NCBI RefSeq assembly: GCF_011397635.1
Contig: NC_064754.1
Span: 34,026,043 to 34,090,042 of the forward strand
DNA: 64,000 nucleotides
Direction of reading: 5' to 3'
Source of the DNA: Epinephelus fuscoguttatus
Taxonomy: Eukaryota > Chordata > Actinopteri > Perciformes > Serranidae
In this document: positions 23,081-34,041 of the stretch, one piece after another
Position numbering within the stretch: position 1 is the stretch's first letter
Layout: each line of letters starts with the position of its first letter
The notes under the pieces: model-generated
The model's database searches: none
What the model was told of the DNA's origin: nothing
Seen by the model: only the letters and a program-made list of their open reading frames with translations
Translations under genes and position numbers: made by a program

Positions 23081-23477
23081 CCTCCTCTTCCACTATACAC
23101 TATTTCACCATGTTTAATCTAATATTCATACTCAGTGCACTTCACAGAACCACTGACCACTTACGCTCCATGTTTGTACATAAACTCTCACAATATCACA
23201 AGCACAAGCACATTTGCAATTTTGTGTGAGCCCACACATTTCACACATGGGTTCTGCAGCTTGTGGCCTCTAACAGGAAATTACGGCCAAGACAAATGAC
23301 ACGTACAATGTGTTCTTTAAGTCTATATTTATTTATTTATTTATTATATATCAGCTCAGAACTTTCACATACAAGAGGTCCCATCTCTTATCACAAGCTG
23401 AAAGGCTCGTGAAATCACTGGTCAAACTTAGGTAGACTACCAGTCAAAAGGATAACGACTTCTCCCATTTTCTGTAC
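23081..23477. other. Intergenic, no gene seen
   Basis: A short ATTT simple repeat is near 23325-23345. Nothing else is recognised. Confidence 0.4.
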
Positions 23478-23736
23478 TTAAAGGGAAATTTCGGTTTATT
23501 TCAACCTGTCTCCTATCGTCCTAAATTTGTTTGTTGTAAAGCGTAAGTGAACGGGCAACCTTCAAGTGCAAAGTTAGTCCACTAAACAAGCTTTTTTTTC
23601 CCACAAAGACCACCTCATATCATTAGGATAAATGTCAGAGAACATATAGAAAATGACATGTAAACGTGTTGTCTTACCTTATCAGTGTACTGCCATGTTT
23701 GTTTACCATCTAGCTCTTGCGAGCTCTAGATAAAGC

Positions 23737-24021
23737 CTAGCTGGATACTACTCCAGGTGGAGGTGTCTCATCCTTGGTCACATCCAGACCTTGAAAATAA
23801 GGCTGCAACCGGTCCCATTCCTTGCAACAGAGGCATTCCTCTTCTGTGGGCACTGGGGCACAGCATTCACAGGTACACCACCAATCTCCAGAGCTACGCA
23901 GCCTTGCAGCAGCCATTCCTCTTCTCTCGTCCTCTACCTGTTGCGCCTTTCTCTCCCCCCTCCTCCATTCCTCAATTTCACGAAGCTCTTCGTCAGTGTA
24001 TTCTGGCTCATTTTGGCTCAC
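23737..24021 (-). CDS. Transposon-borne protein with P2X7-ballast-like Cys motif (left arm)
   Basis: A 94-residue open frame in the left arm. It has an acidic start (EPEYTDEELREIEEW), a charged Arg/Glu helix, and then WWCTCECCAPVPTEEECL with CCKEWD. The spacing W-C-x-C-x2-C-x-P ... C-x-C-C-x-E resembles the zinc-binding ballast domain at the C-terminus of P2X7 receptors and the similar domains known in many stand-alone fish and invertebrate proteins. It ends PPPGVVSS. It is probably nuclear or cytosolic if made at all. Its twin on the right arm has few changes. Function unknown. Confidence 0.55.
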   Translation of the reverse strand: MSQNEPEYTDEELREIEEWRRGERKAQQVEDERRGMAAARLRSSGDWWCTCECCAPVPTEEECLCCKEWDRLQPYFQGLDVTKDETPPPGVVSS

Positions 24022-24188
24022 TGGCTTATTCTATAAATCTTTCATAAAATAAATGAATGAACTTTTCAGACTACTGTCCGGTTCTGCCTTCCAGCTGTTG
24101 CTGCTTGTTCTCGCGAGATTTCAGGCACGGTATGAGGTCGCTGCTTGTTCTCGCGATATTTCGGCCGTGCTTTGGAAAGCAGAGCTAA

Positions 24189-24641
24189 ATGGTAAGCAAT
24201 TTATTTGAGCCAGAATACACTGATGAAGAGCTTTGTGAAATTGAAGAACGGAGGAGGAGAGAGAGAGAGAGAGAGGCGCAAGAGGTAGAGGACGAGAGAG
24301 GAGGAATGGCTGCTGCAAGGCTGCGTAGCTCTGGAGATTGGTGGTGTACCTGTGAATGCTGTGCCCCAGTGCCCACAGAAGAGGAATGCCTCTGTTGCAA
24401 GGAATGGGACCGGTTGCAGCTTTATTTTCAAGGTCTGGATGTGACCGAGGATGAGACACCTCCACCTGGAGTAACGTTAGTATCCAGCTGGACTTTATCT
24501 AGAGCTCGTGAGATATATTTTGGCCGCGCTTTGGAAAGCAGAGCCAAATGTAAACAAACATGGCACCACACCAGTAAGGTAAGACAACACGTTTACATGT
24601 CGTTTTCTATATGTTCTCTGACATTTATCCTAACGATATGA
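24189..24641 (+). CDS. Transposon-borne protein with P2X7-ballast-like Cys motif (right arm)
   Basis: This frame repeats the left-arm protein (EPEYTDEELCEIEERRRRE, then WWCTCECCAPVPTEEECL and CCKEWD) and is longer because the stop is not met until 24641. A splice donor (CCAGTAAG|gtaagac) near 24579 fits a natural exon end, so the last 20 residues may be intron. Upstream of the start, GCTTTGGAAAGCAGAGC occurs at about 24171 and again near 24530. Both copies keep all Cys residues of the motif although other positions differ, which is weak evidence of past constraint. Confidence 0.55.
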   Translation: MVSNLFEPEYTDEELCEIEERRRREREREAQEVEDERGGMAAARLRSSGDWWCTCECCAPVPTEEECLCCKEWDRLQLYFQGLDVTEDETPPPGVTLVSSWTLSRAREIYFGRALESRAKCKQTWHHTSKVRQHVYMSFSICSLTFILTI

Positions 24642-24847
24642 GGTGGTCTTTGTGGAAAAAAAGCTTGTTTAGTGGACTAACTTTGCACTTGAAGTATGCC
24701 CGTTCACTTACGCTTTAACAGGTCTGACGCTACTGTGCACCCCGGCTGTATCTAGGCTAACAGCTAACATGCTAACTATTATTTTCATGTCACTAGTCAC
24801 TTGAAACAAATTTAGGAAGATTGAAATAAACCGAAATTTCCCTTTAA

Positions 24848-25674
24848 GATGTACAGTAGTTTTACCTGTGAAGCAGAACTTTCTGACCCCTCTTCTGTAT
24901 TTACATATTTTATTTGTTTGTTGCATAGAAGAAGGAACAAACTACCAATGACATTATTGCAAAGAACTCTCAAAAATTAGGGAATGCTTAATATTCAGGG
25001 TGGGTAACAACTGATTGCAAATTGCAATGAGTTATTTAGACTGATGGTGTCTGTAAGTGGGTTCTGAGTGACATCTGCGACATACTGTGTATCAGTTTTG
25101 TGATTATGCATAATGTTCGCTAGTACCATATTACAAAAATTGTGACCTCAGTTCTGTTGCTTTGGCATTTAAAATGCTGAACCCTCAGTTAGAGTCAGTT
25201 TGTCTAGGTTGTGATGGATTTTAAAATTGTTCCCTCTAGCCAGACCGTTGTTTGCATTGACAACATTAATAGTATACTACTTGCGTGGACAGTGACAGAA
25301 ACTGCTAATTGGCATTGTAATTAACAAAACAGCCTAGTTGTATGGCTTTGAGTAAATTGGCTTGCCTGCAGTTGCACCTTGTCCTCACTGATGTCTCTGA
25401 AATCAGACATGGAGCTTGAGATTTTACCATTGGTTAGTGAGTCAAGATGAAACGGCAATGACGCCCATTTCTTTGTCTGGTAAAAGTAAACCACATTTCC
25501 ACACACGCACATTCAGAGGAGGCAAGTGTGAAAGTGCATTTGAAGAATCTGAAACAAAATATCATACGCTTTTAATTGTTCTTTTCCCTGAGCTCTTAAA
25601 ATGTTCTCAAAATAATGTTCAGATTTTAAATGGCATCTTCCATGCAGTTGTTATATCTCTGACTTATCTGGAAC
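24848..25674. other. Intergenic, no gene seen
   Basis: Short open frames show no motif. No repeat terminus recognised. Confidence 0.4.
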
Positions 25675-26500
25675 TTTGACATCGATTCATATAGGAAAAT
25701 TTGTTCTGACATTGATGTGTTAATGACCTTCTCGTTCTAATTCAGTCACTGCGAAAGTACATGACACTTTTATCGCAAGCAGCTGTTATGAAAAAGGGAA
25801 GTCACACATGGCGTTTAAGATCAGACAGCATAGCAGAGTCAGACTACAAGGAAGACATTTTAATGTGACCATAAAAGGAAAAGTCAAGCGAGGACACATC
25901 ACTGACATAGCTTCAGACACACAAGTTATAGTTATGTGTGAAGTTTTTTTCTCTGCCAAAGTGATACTTATTGTTAAAAAGATCATTGCAGTTTTCTGTG
26001 TAAGTTTCCTTACCTCTATATATTCAAGTGCTTAAGGCATATGTTCAGTTTCAGAAGTAAGGTGGGCACTGTGAATGAAAGGGGCTTTAAACCTTCTCCT
26101 CAAATTAAAGAGGAGCTGAGGGGATTTTGTTTAGCCCTGATGACTGCCTGCAGTCTTCCAAACAGGCAGCATTCAGCCCAATCATCTTCCACCAACAGTA
26201 TAGTGTATGCCTGAGATGTAAAACCCAGGACAAAAGGAGCCCATAAAACCCTTGGTATGGTAGTGAATGAATCAAACTCAAACAGCAAAAAACATTTAGC
26301 ATATACACAATTTGTGAAACATATGTGTCTTTAATTGTTTTTCAGCACAGTTTTTATACAATAACATTGAAGGATTATGCAAAAAAGCATGTGGGCAATA
26401 CAACTCAATACAATGTTACAATTTCCATATTGAATACACCAGCCAATATTTGATATGTATTTCACATTTCCATCACATTATGGGCAAGTAGAAGAGCTAG
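25675..26500. repeat. Segmental duplication, copy B (3' flank of the ART gene at 26858)
   Basis: Partner of 19150-19806 plus 20735-20850, uninterrupted here. Similarity is high to about 26490 (AAGTAGAAGAGCTAGCA) and then stops. The 75-residue open frame at 25808 is lost in copy A by small changes, so coding function is unlikely. Confidence 0.85.
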
Positions 26501-26599
26501 CAACATCAGATGCATCATCAGACTCTTAAAAGCTCTTTAAATGTGTGTTTCATTAGTTTATAATCACCAGAAAATAAGAATCCTTGTGTTTTGAGCTTT

Positions 26600-26805
26600 T
26601 TATATCAATATACAGAATGAGTCCTCCACCACCAAGTCTCCCATGTTGCTCTACAATAGCACAGAAATGACAAATCAGACTCTGGATAGGGCCATTTGCA
26701 TTTAAGCGTAGACCACCTTAGTTCCTCTACAAGCTTGGCACACGGGACAAGTTCCAGCTCTGCCACCTCACTGCGAGATGCTACTAAGTCCTACATACTG
26801 GACCA
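26600..26805. mobile_element. TTAA-type MITE remnant
   Basis: The end TAAGTCCTACATACTGGACCA directly before TTAA at 26806 matches the end of the MITE at 54523-55064 and a terminus very common in fish. The other end was not found. Confidence 0.55.
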
Positions 26806-26857
26806 TTAAAGCCATTTACTATTTCTAATTCAACTACAGCACGAGAGACTGCTTATT

Positions 26858-27798
26858 TCAGAAAAGAGCACAATTCAAATTGGAAAGAGGTGTGCGTGTA
26901 CTTTCTAGTGTATACACCACCTCACATGGAAGATCCCTCTGTTTGGATCTCCTCTCAATCTTTGTGACTTTAAAGGCCTCATAAGGAGGAATCAGCACTT
27001 CTCTCTCGGACTCCCCGAGCTTAGAGTACAGAGACACATCTGCTCCCAGGCATGTGATAATCTTAAAGCATGACTTGTCTCCAAATTTCACGGGATTAGG
27101 GTACCAACCCATTGAGCTGGAGGTAAAAGAGCCAAAGCGAACCACCTTGTTGAGAACATTTTGGCAAAAGTAACTGTTGACTCTGCGGTAGCCAGTGAGA
27201 CATCTTTCTGCTTGAGGTTTGCGAGTGTTGAGAGTTTGGAGGGCGTCAGTCAGGAAAAAGTGAAAAGCATGATACCTGAATGTGGTGCTGTACTCAGGTC
27301 TCTGGGTTCGAACTGCATTGTTGAAATCAGAATAGATGCTTGGCTTGTCGAGGGTATAGGCATAAATAGCCACAGCCTGCTCTTTCCCCAGGTAGTTAGG
27401 AGGTCGCTTTCCCTTTCTCCGCTTCCATTTTTGGGTGTCGTATTTCTCTGCTTCATCCCAGGCCTGTTTGAAGTTTCTGTCTCTGTTTTTCTCATTCTGC
27501 AGGTATTCAGTTTGCACCTTGAACTTCATGTTGTCTTTGCAGCCATTGTACATGTCATCAACAGAGTTTGGAGCCATGTCCAGTTGAAGACAACTATTTA
27601 GCCCAGGTTTAGTCTGTAAAGAAATAACAGACGTTTTAAGAACACAACATCTCATTTTATGGTCATCTTACTTACAAATGTCAGTGCAGAGCAGTTACAC
27701 TTAAGCAAGTCATCATCTAGCATAAACCCTACCATCGCCATTCCTGTGGAGAATCCATAGGTGATCAGCACTGCTGCCCAGACTGCCATCATTGCCAT
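26858..27798 (-). CDS. Ecto-ADP-ribosyltransferase (arginine-specific type), secreted form; two exons
   Basis: Exon 1 is 27733-27798, 22 codons with a hydrophobic signal peptide (MAVWAAVLITYGFS). Exon 2 is 26858-27613. Junctions ATG|gtaggg and tttacag|ACT are phase 0 and give 273 residues. Catalytic residues are all present: Arg165 in TGYRR, Ser187 in FTSSS, Glu225 and Glu227 in ESEREVLIPPYE. Conserved NSVDDMYNGC opens the domain. The protein stops at LSNLNCALF with no hydrophobic tail, so it should be secreted and not GPI-linked, like mammalian ART5. Its coding exon is far closer to the 31023 gene than to the 20775 gene (for example RCLTGYRRVNSYF in both), yet its 3' flank is a copy of the flank of the 20775 gene. 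The plus-strand frame over this exon (27161-27601) is an antisense shadow. Confidence 0.9.
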
Positions 27799-27904
27799 CT
27801 TCCACCAAAGTAGAAATCTGAAGACACTGTTGTTAGATAATCTCTGCTGGCAACTTGGGGGTCAGAAACACTCTTTGATGTGACAGCATACAGTAAGTAA
27901 ACTT

Positions 27905-28693
27905 TAGTAAGTAAGTAAGTAAACTTTTATTTATATAGCACCCTTCATAGTACGCGTACACAGAGTGCTTAACAATGCAAACAATAAGACCACAGTTCAA
28001 TCAGTCACAATAAACGTGCAACTGAAAATTCTAGAAAAAACATACACACAGGCATATGGCAATGCAAGGTCAGTGCATGTAGAAGCATAAAATACATAAA
28101 TAGATAAAAATAACAGTAGAACATGATCACATGGCACTGCAAAACCAGAGGAAACGAGGTAGACAAGCTGAGAGAACAACAGAAAGCGGCAAATAAAACA
28201 ATGGATACGGCCTAACACTCAAAAGCTAGTCTGTACAGGTGAGTCTTTAACTGACCCTTGAAACTATTTACTGACAGGGCAGATCTCAGACCCAGGGGAG
28301 TGCATTCCAAAGCCTAGGGGCCACTGCCCCAAAGGACCGGTCCCTCTTTGTCTTTAGCCGGGTCCGAGGCACTGACAGGAGGCCCAGGTCAGATGATCTC
28401 AAGGACCGGCTGGGGGTGTGGTGGTGAATGAGGTCGCAGATGTAACTGGGGGCTTGGCCGTGAATGGCTTTGAAAGTGAGCAGCAGCACCTTGTACTGGA
28501 TTCTGAACGGGACGGGTAGCCAGTGCAGGGAGGCGAGTATGGGTGTAATATGGCAAGACTTTTTTGACCTAGTAAGTAATCTGGCAGCTGCATTCTGTAC
28601 AAGTTGAAGGCGGTCGATGGATGACTGATTGAGACATGTGAACAGTGAATTGCAGTAGTCGAGCCTGGATGATATAAAGGCATGGATTGACAT
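27905..28693 (-). mobile_element. LINE, L2/CR1-like, 5'-truncated
   Basis: The minus strand at 28286-28693 codes SRLDYCNSLF, LQLVQNAAARLLTR and LHWLPVPFRIQYKVLLLTF, the classic C-terminal part of this LINE group, in one open frame of 135 residues, so the copy is fairly young. The 3' end is at about 27905 in TAAG repeats after a TTTATATAGCACCC 3' UTR. Confidence 0.9.
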
Positions 28694-31022
28694 TTCTAGT
28701 TAGCATACAGCAGTCTGTCTCTGCTGTCTTCACGGACTGACAAGGTAGGATATTCTTAAGCATTTAAGGAAGTTAAACATTGGGTGTGAGATACAGTAAG
28801 ACAACGTGTTAGTGTCATATAAAAAGGAAGAGACAGTTTTGCAAGACAAGCATGACCATAAAAGGGAACATAAAAGCAGTTGTGCAGTGGTAGTTGACGA
28901 GATGGGTGTACTACTAGGTATAGGAGGAAGTGGGCACACTCCACTACATTGAAATAGTTTTTCGGCTGATAGGTGGGTATACTGTACATGGCCAGAGAGA
29001 GAGGTGGGTATACCCTGTATACCTGCATATACCCTCCACTACACCAGTGAACATAAGGGCTAATCCCCACATCTCTCCAAGCAGCTAGGCGTCTACGTCA
29101 GACCACATGACAGTTCAGTGCTGTGGTGTTAATGCATTAAGCTGGAGGTAAGAATCTCTGTTGAGAACAACTTGGCTAAAGTATCTGTGCAGTCAGACAT
29201 CTTTCCAGTTGATGTTTGCAAGTTTGCATGTCATACAATACACACTGCACCCCGTTTTATATATCAATGTTCTGTCTTTTGTCTTGCACTAATAAAAAAA
29301 GTTTGATCTTCATTGCAAAGTGATTGAAGTGATTATGGATTTGGTGCTGTTGAATTCTGGGTTCACAAAAGTCAACACAATCAGGAAACAATCATAAAAT
29401 GACAACTTGTTTGATGCTGATTTTGCTTTCAGATACACTATGTAGCCTCTATTGTAATGTTCTCAGGGAAAATGTACCCTAATACTCAGGACATTCCCCT
29501 GGGTGCTCTCAGTGTCATTTATAGCAATCAACCCCACAATGCATGCTGGTTAGTTTTGCATCCGACTTTGCGCTGACATCATGCAAAAGTGGGCAACGAT
29601 AATCTCACGCTAGCGAGGCAGCCACAGTTTTTAGAGCCAGGTGCTGCAGTTGCTCTCCACCAACTGCAAGACCCAGGGCATGATGGGAAACATCTAGCTC
29701 TCACCCGATGTAATATGATGCTTTATATAAACTTTTCATTTTTGTTGAATTTCGGAGATTTAGATGTTATTGTTGTGTGTGTGTTGTGTGACTGATGGTG
29801 ACGTTTAATCATCAGAGACTAAATACATTCATCATAAACTATACAGAGTCAACTGTGTATTAACATTGGACTGTTTTAATTATTACATATATAGCAACAT
29901 ACAGACTTGTGGTCACTGAAATGTGAGGATTATTAAAATAACATCTGTGCAGATGTGAAGCCCTGACTGTATCTGACTGATCTTTAATGAAAGCTGTTGC
30001 CTTGTATTTTTTTCCTCTGAAAGTATGAGCCTTATAGTCAAGCACTATTCAGCCTGTGTAGTCGAGGGGACAGGTCAAACTGATATGATGCTGATTTACA
30101 GGAGAATTCATGTCAAATGGAGGTTGAACTATGAACATAAATTACAGATAAAGCATTTTAATAGGCTACTCTGTCATAATTAAAACAATTGAAGACTGAG
30201 AACAGACTCATGTACGAGTCTGACCATATTTTAATAATCAACATCAGATCTGACAGGATGTGAGTGTTTCTGTGACTTCCTGTGCAGACCGAAGGCTGTT
30301 GGAAACTGTCCGACTTGACCGCAGCTTTTTGTCACCGCCTCCTGCTGCAGCCACCTGATCTTGTCCACTTTCCAGGCGATGCGCGGTTCATGTCGAACAA
30401 GCCTATTATCTATGGAGCAGCTTCAGACTCTATACTGGATGACATCACAAATTTGAGATTTAACACACTAGTTATGGGGTTTTGGAGAGAGCTGTTCATG
30501 CTGACCTTGGGAGAGAGCTGTTCATGCTGACCTATCTATCTTTGACCATAGGACTAATATGAATAAATTTTGAAAATGACCATCGTTCCCCTTTAAAGTC
30601 ATTTTACGTTGTTACTAGCAGAATGCATACTTCTGTGAATTATAATTATGCATGCAAAAGATGTTTAGATGAACAGGCACAATTTCTGAAACACAAAGGT
30701 ATTTTATTCCATTTTTAAAAGGTTCACAAGACTTTACTTTTTTTTCCCATTCATTCGATTCATGTTATTCCAGATGACATGGATGATACAACAGAACAGA
30801 GCTGCCTTCTAATAGTTACAGACGTCTCAAGAACTGTCCTTAACTGTTTCACATCTGACTATCTGGCTTTTATAGTTTGTCATTCAAATGTAAAAATGCT
30901 GGCATTTTCTACATGTCTATCAACAGAGTAGTACAAATGACATCATGCCTTTATTTCAGTAACATCCAAATGAATTTTAAGTATGCAAAATCGCTAATCT
31001 GATGCTGTTTAGATTCATCACA
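28694..31022. other. Intergenic between two ART genes, no gene seen
   Basis: At 30480-30532 a 26-base word (TTGGGAGAGAGCTGTTCATG region) is repeated in tandem. Short open frames elsewhere show no motif. The stretch 29430-30600 has the look of old DNA-element sequence but no matching termini were confirmed. Confidence 0.4.
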
Positions 31023-31941
31023 TTATATTTTAAATGTATGAGCCTGCTTGAACAGAGCACAATTCAAATTGGAAAGGCTCGTTCCTGTACTTTTGACTTT
31101 GTAGACCACCTCACATGGAAGACTCTTCTGATCAGATCTCCTCTTAATCTTTGTCACTTTAAAGACCTCATACGGTGGAATCAGGACTTCTCTCTCTGCC
31201 TCCCCGAGCTTAGAGTACAGAGACACATCTGCCCCCAGGCATGTGAAAATCTCAAAGCATGACTTGTCTCCAAATCTTTCAGCGCTGGGGTACCAACCCA
31301 TTGAGCTGGAGGTAAAAGAGCCAAAGCGAACCACCTTGTTGAGAACATTTTGACTAAAGTAGCTGTTGACTCTGCGGTAGCCAGTGAGACATCTTTCCTC
31401 TTCAGGTTTGCGAGTGTTGAGAGTTTGGAGGGCGTCAGTCAGGAAATAGTGAAGAGTGTGATATCTAAATGTGGTCCTGTACTGAGATCTCTGGGTTCGA
31501 ACTGCATCATTGAAATCAAGATAGACTTTTGGTTTGTCAAGGGTATAAACATAAATAGCCAGGATCTGTTCTTTTCCCAGGGAGGTGGAAGGTCGCTTTC
31601 CCTTTTTATGCCATTTTTTGTTGTAGTATTTTTCTGCTTCGCCCCAGGCCAGGGTGAAATTCTTGTCTTTGTTTTTCTCATTGTCCAGGTACTCCTTCTT
31701 CACTCTGTACTCCATCTTGTCTTTGCAACCAGTGTACATGTCATCAACAGCGTTTAGAGCCAAATCCAGTGGAACTTTCAACCCAGGTTCTGCAGAGGTC
31801 TGAAATATCACAAAAATAAAAAATAAGTATCTCACCCACAGGTGCTAGTATTCACACACCCAGCTGATACACTACCTTTGCAATTCCCATGGACACTCCA
31901 TATGTCATCAACACTGCTGCCCAGAATGTCCTAACTGCCAT
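31023..31941 (-). CDS. Ecto-ADP-ribosyltransferase (arginine-specific type), secreted form; two exons
   Basis: Exon 1 is 31876-31941 (22 codons; signal peptide FWAAVLMTYGVSMGIA). Exon 2 is 31023-31799. Junctions AAG|gtagtg and atttcag|ACC in phase 0 give 280 residues. Arg164 (TGYRR), Ser186 (FTSSS), Glu224 and Glu226 (EAEREVLIPPYE) form the full catalytic set. It is a close tandem duplicate of the 26858 gene: most of the residues between NAVDDMY and the ExE loop are shared, and both first exons have 22 codons. The C-terminus (LNCALFKQAHTFKI) lacks a hydrophobic tail, so secretion is predicted. Substrate unknown. The antisense frame at 31350-31757 is a shadow. Confidence 0.9.
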
Positions 31942-33179
31942 CTTCCACCAGCACAGAAACCTGCCCGCAAAAATACCAGTAAACGTACCAGTCGATCAGT
32001 TTGTTTGTCATTTTCTGCATACATTGTTCAGTCATCAGCTGTCTTATTTGAATCCGCTAGCTTCAGCTAACCGTGCTGAGTAATGTTAAATGTAACAAAA
32101 AAAAAAAAAGATTTAAGACTTTGATTTGATTGAAATGGGCCTTGAAGTGGAGTCCTTAACATTTGTTTCAACCGAAGATTAAACACTGGGGAAGACATGA
32201 AGACTTTTTTTTCCACTTACCACAGTTCAGTTCTTACATGTTGTTGCACTGCTTTGGTGAGTAGTGGGTTATCTGCTGAGCTGAGCTCCTGCTGGTCTGT
32301 CACCAGCTGCAGGCCATTCCAATCAGGGGCGGGACCTGTGAGGACTGTGCTCAACTCTTTCGTCTTTAATTGTAATGAATTATATGGATCTGTGCATCTG
32401 GGAATAATGCAGTTGTACCTTAAACCAAAGCCTAAGACAAGAATTTATGTATGTCTGTAAGCAAATCTTAAATTGCCACAAACATCAAAGTCAGTCTCAT
32501 GGAAATAATCACTTTGCATGCAGGGTATTTTTTAACTGATTAATAACTTTACTTATTTATTTATTGATTGCTTTCTTTATTTATTTCTTTTTATGTATTT
32601 ATTTCGACGAGCCTTCTGTATCAGTTTTCTTGACCTCACTGCGTGTAGTAAATGTTTTTAAAGGTGGAAAATGTTGCTATTTTGATGTCAGCACAAGCAT
32701 GATTATTTTATATTCATTATTTATATACCTACACTATTTGGTGGTAATACACATGGTGAAGAGACAACTGAAGGACTTCACATGCTGTACAATACAGAGG
32801 TACAAAAGTGTGCTAGATACCTGTAGAGACAGCCTAGGTGTTTACTGTATGATGTGTTCAATCAAAACTACCTCTTTTGTCCTTCACAAACTGGAAAAAT
32901 AGCAAAAAGATATTGTTCATTGATGACATTTTCTTTAAAATGCGTGACTGACTTGGCTTTCCAGTCCTGATAGAAAATGTTCCAATAAAAAATATAGTTT
33001 TAGACTGTGGACAGCCAACTCTGGAACAACAACAATCAAGGAAGGTTTGGGTTTTTCTGTCCTCTACTGGTACCATAAAGTCACAACTAAATATGTCTAA
33101 TGTCTAATTTTGATGTCAATGATCAGAGAAAAAAGAACTTGTGAGTTATTTGGCAATTATTATGCACAGTATAATAATA
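31942..33179. other. Intergenic, no gene seen
   Basis: An A-run is at 32097-32110. A 112-residue frame at 32564-32902 is AT-rich, unlike any family I know, and probably chance. Confidence 0.4.
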
Positions 33180-33960
33180 AAATACAACAACAACAATAAT
33201 AATAATATTAAATAAAGTAATAATATAAATAAATTATTTAATGATCAAAATCATAGCTGTTTTCAGACAACAGCTTTAAAAACAGAGTCCACAAAGTGCT
33301 TTGACAAACAAATCAAAGCAGAAGCAAGATATCTCAAAGGCAATACAACAGTTAAAAGCTAAACAGTAATGCTGAACCAAAGCATGACAAGTATAAGGTC
33401 AAATTTAGACAAGAGAGACAATGCAAAAACACAACACACAGACAGATGACAATGAGAAATAAACAATGAAAACAAAAATAAACAATAAAAAGAATAAAAG
33501 CAAGTGAGGAGAATAAAAAGACGCCATCATATCAAAGCAAGTCTATAAAAATGGGTTTTAAAGAGTGATTTTAAAGGGTCACTGAATTTGCGAAACTTTT
33601 CTCCTCAGGCAGGTCGTTCTAAAGCCAAGGTGCCCTGATGGCGAAAGCACTTTCACCTTTAGATTTCAGTCGCCACTCTGGAACTACCAGAAGGAGGATG
33701 TACAGCTGCAAGCTGGATCATATGGGGTCAACACTTCCACCATATAGCTTGGGGCAAGACCCAGACATGCTTTAAAAATGATTGGTATAATTATAAAATC
33801 AATCCTAAAATGTACAGGGAGTCCTTGAAAAGAAGCCAGGATTGGGGGTGATGTGATGTCTTCTATTAAAAACAGTGAGAAGTGTAGCTGCTGTATTCTG
33901 AACTAGTTAGAGGCGAGAAAGTAGCCTCTGAAAACTGAGCTTTAAAAAAAGGGAACATTT
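33180..33960 (-). mobile_element. LINE 3' remnant, L2/CR1-like
   Basis: AAT repeats on the left, then text with GTCCACAAAGTGCTTTGAC and, near 33820-33850, AAGAAGCCAGGATTGGGGGTGATG, the usual order of the 3' portion of this LINE group on the minus strand. No open frame survives. Class by resemblance. Confidence 0.55.
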
Positions 33961-34041
33961 TTTTTATTTTATTTCCTTAAAACTTTCAAAAATATAATTT
34001 ATGAATTCTCCTGGTAACAAACACAAGATAGTTTCCCACCT

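Larger units (their letters stand above)
23482..24843. mobile_element. Inverted-repeat TTAA-flanked DNA element (Kolobok- or piggyBac-like)
   Basis: The element starts AGGGAAATTTCGGTTTATTT and ends with the inverse, and TTAA flanks both sides (23478-23481 and 24844-24847). Beyond the short termini, the two arms (about 23482-24014 and 24208-24843) are inverted copies of each other, interrupted by length differences; the 190-base centre is not palindromic. Each arm carries an outward-reading open frame for a Cys-rich protein. No transposase is present. TTAA target choice points to Kolobok or piggyBac; which of the two needs a library match. Confidence 0.8.

Noticed and set aside
25808-26035. 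75-residue basic frame (MAFKIRQHSRVRL...) in duplication copy B
   Set aside because: The other copy does not keep the frame, there is no recognisable domain, and it sits in the 3' flank of an ART gene.
27161-27601. 146-residue plus-strand open frame, with a similar one at 31350-31757
   Set aside because: Both are antisense to the conserved coding exons of the two ART genes and match each other only because the sense proteins do.
32564-32902. 112-residue hydrophobic frame
   Set aside because: AT-rich sequence, no motif, no splice or poly(A) context.
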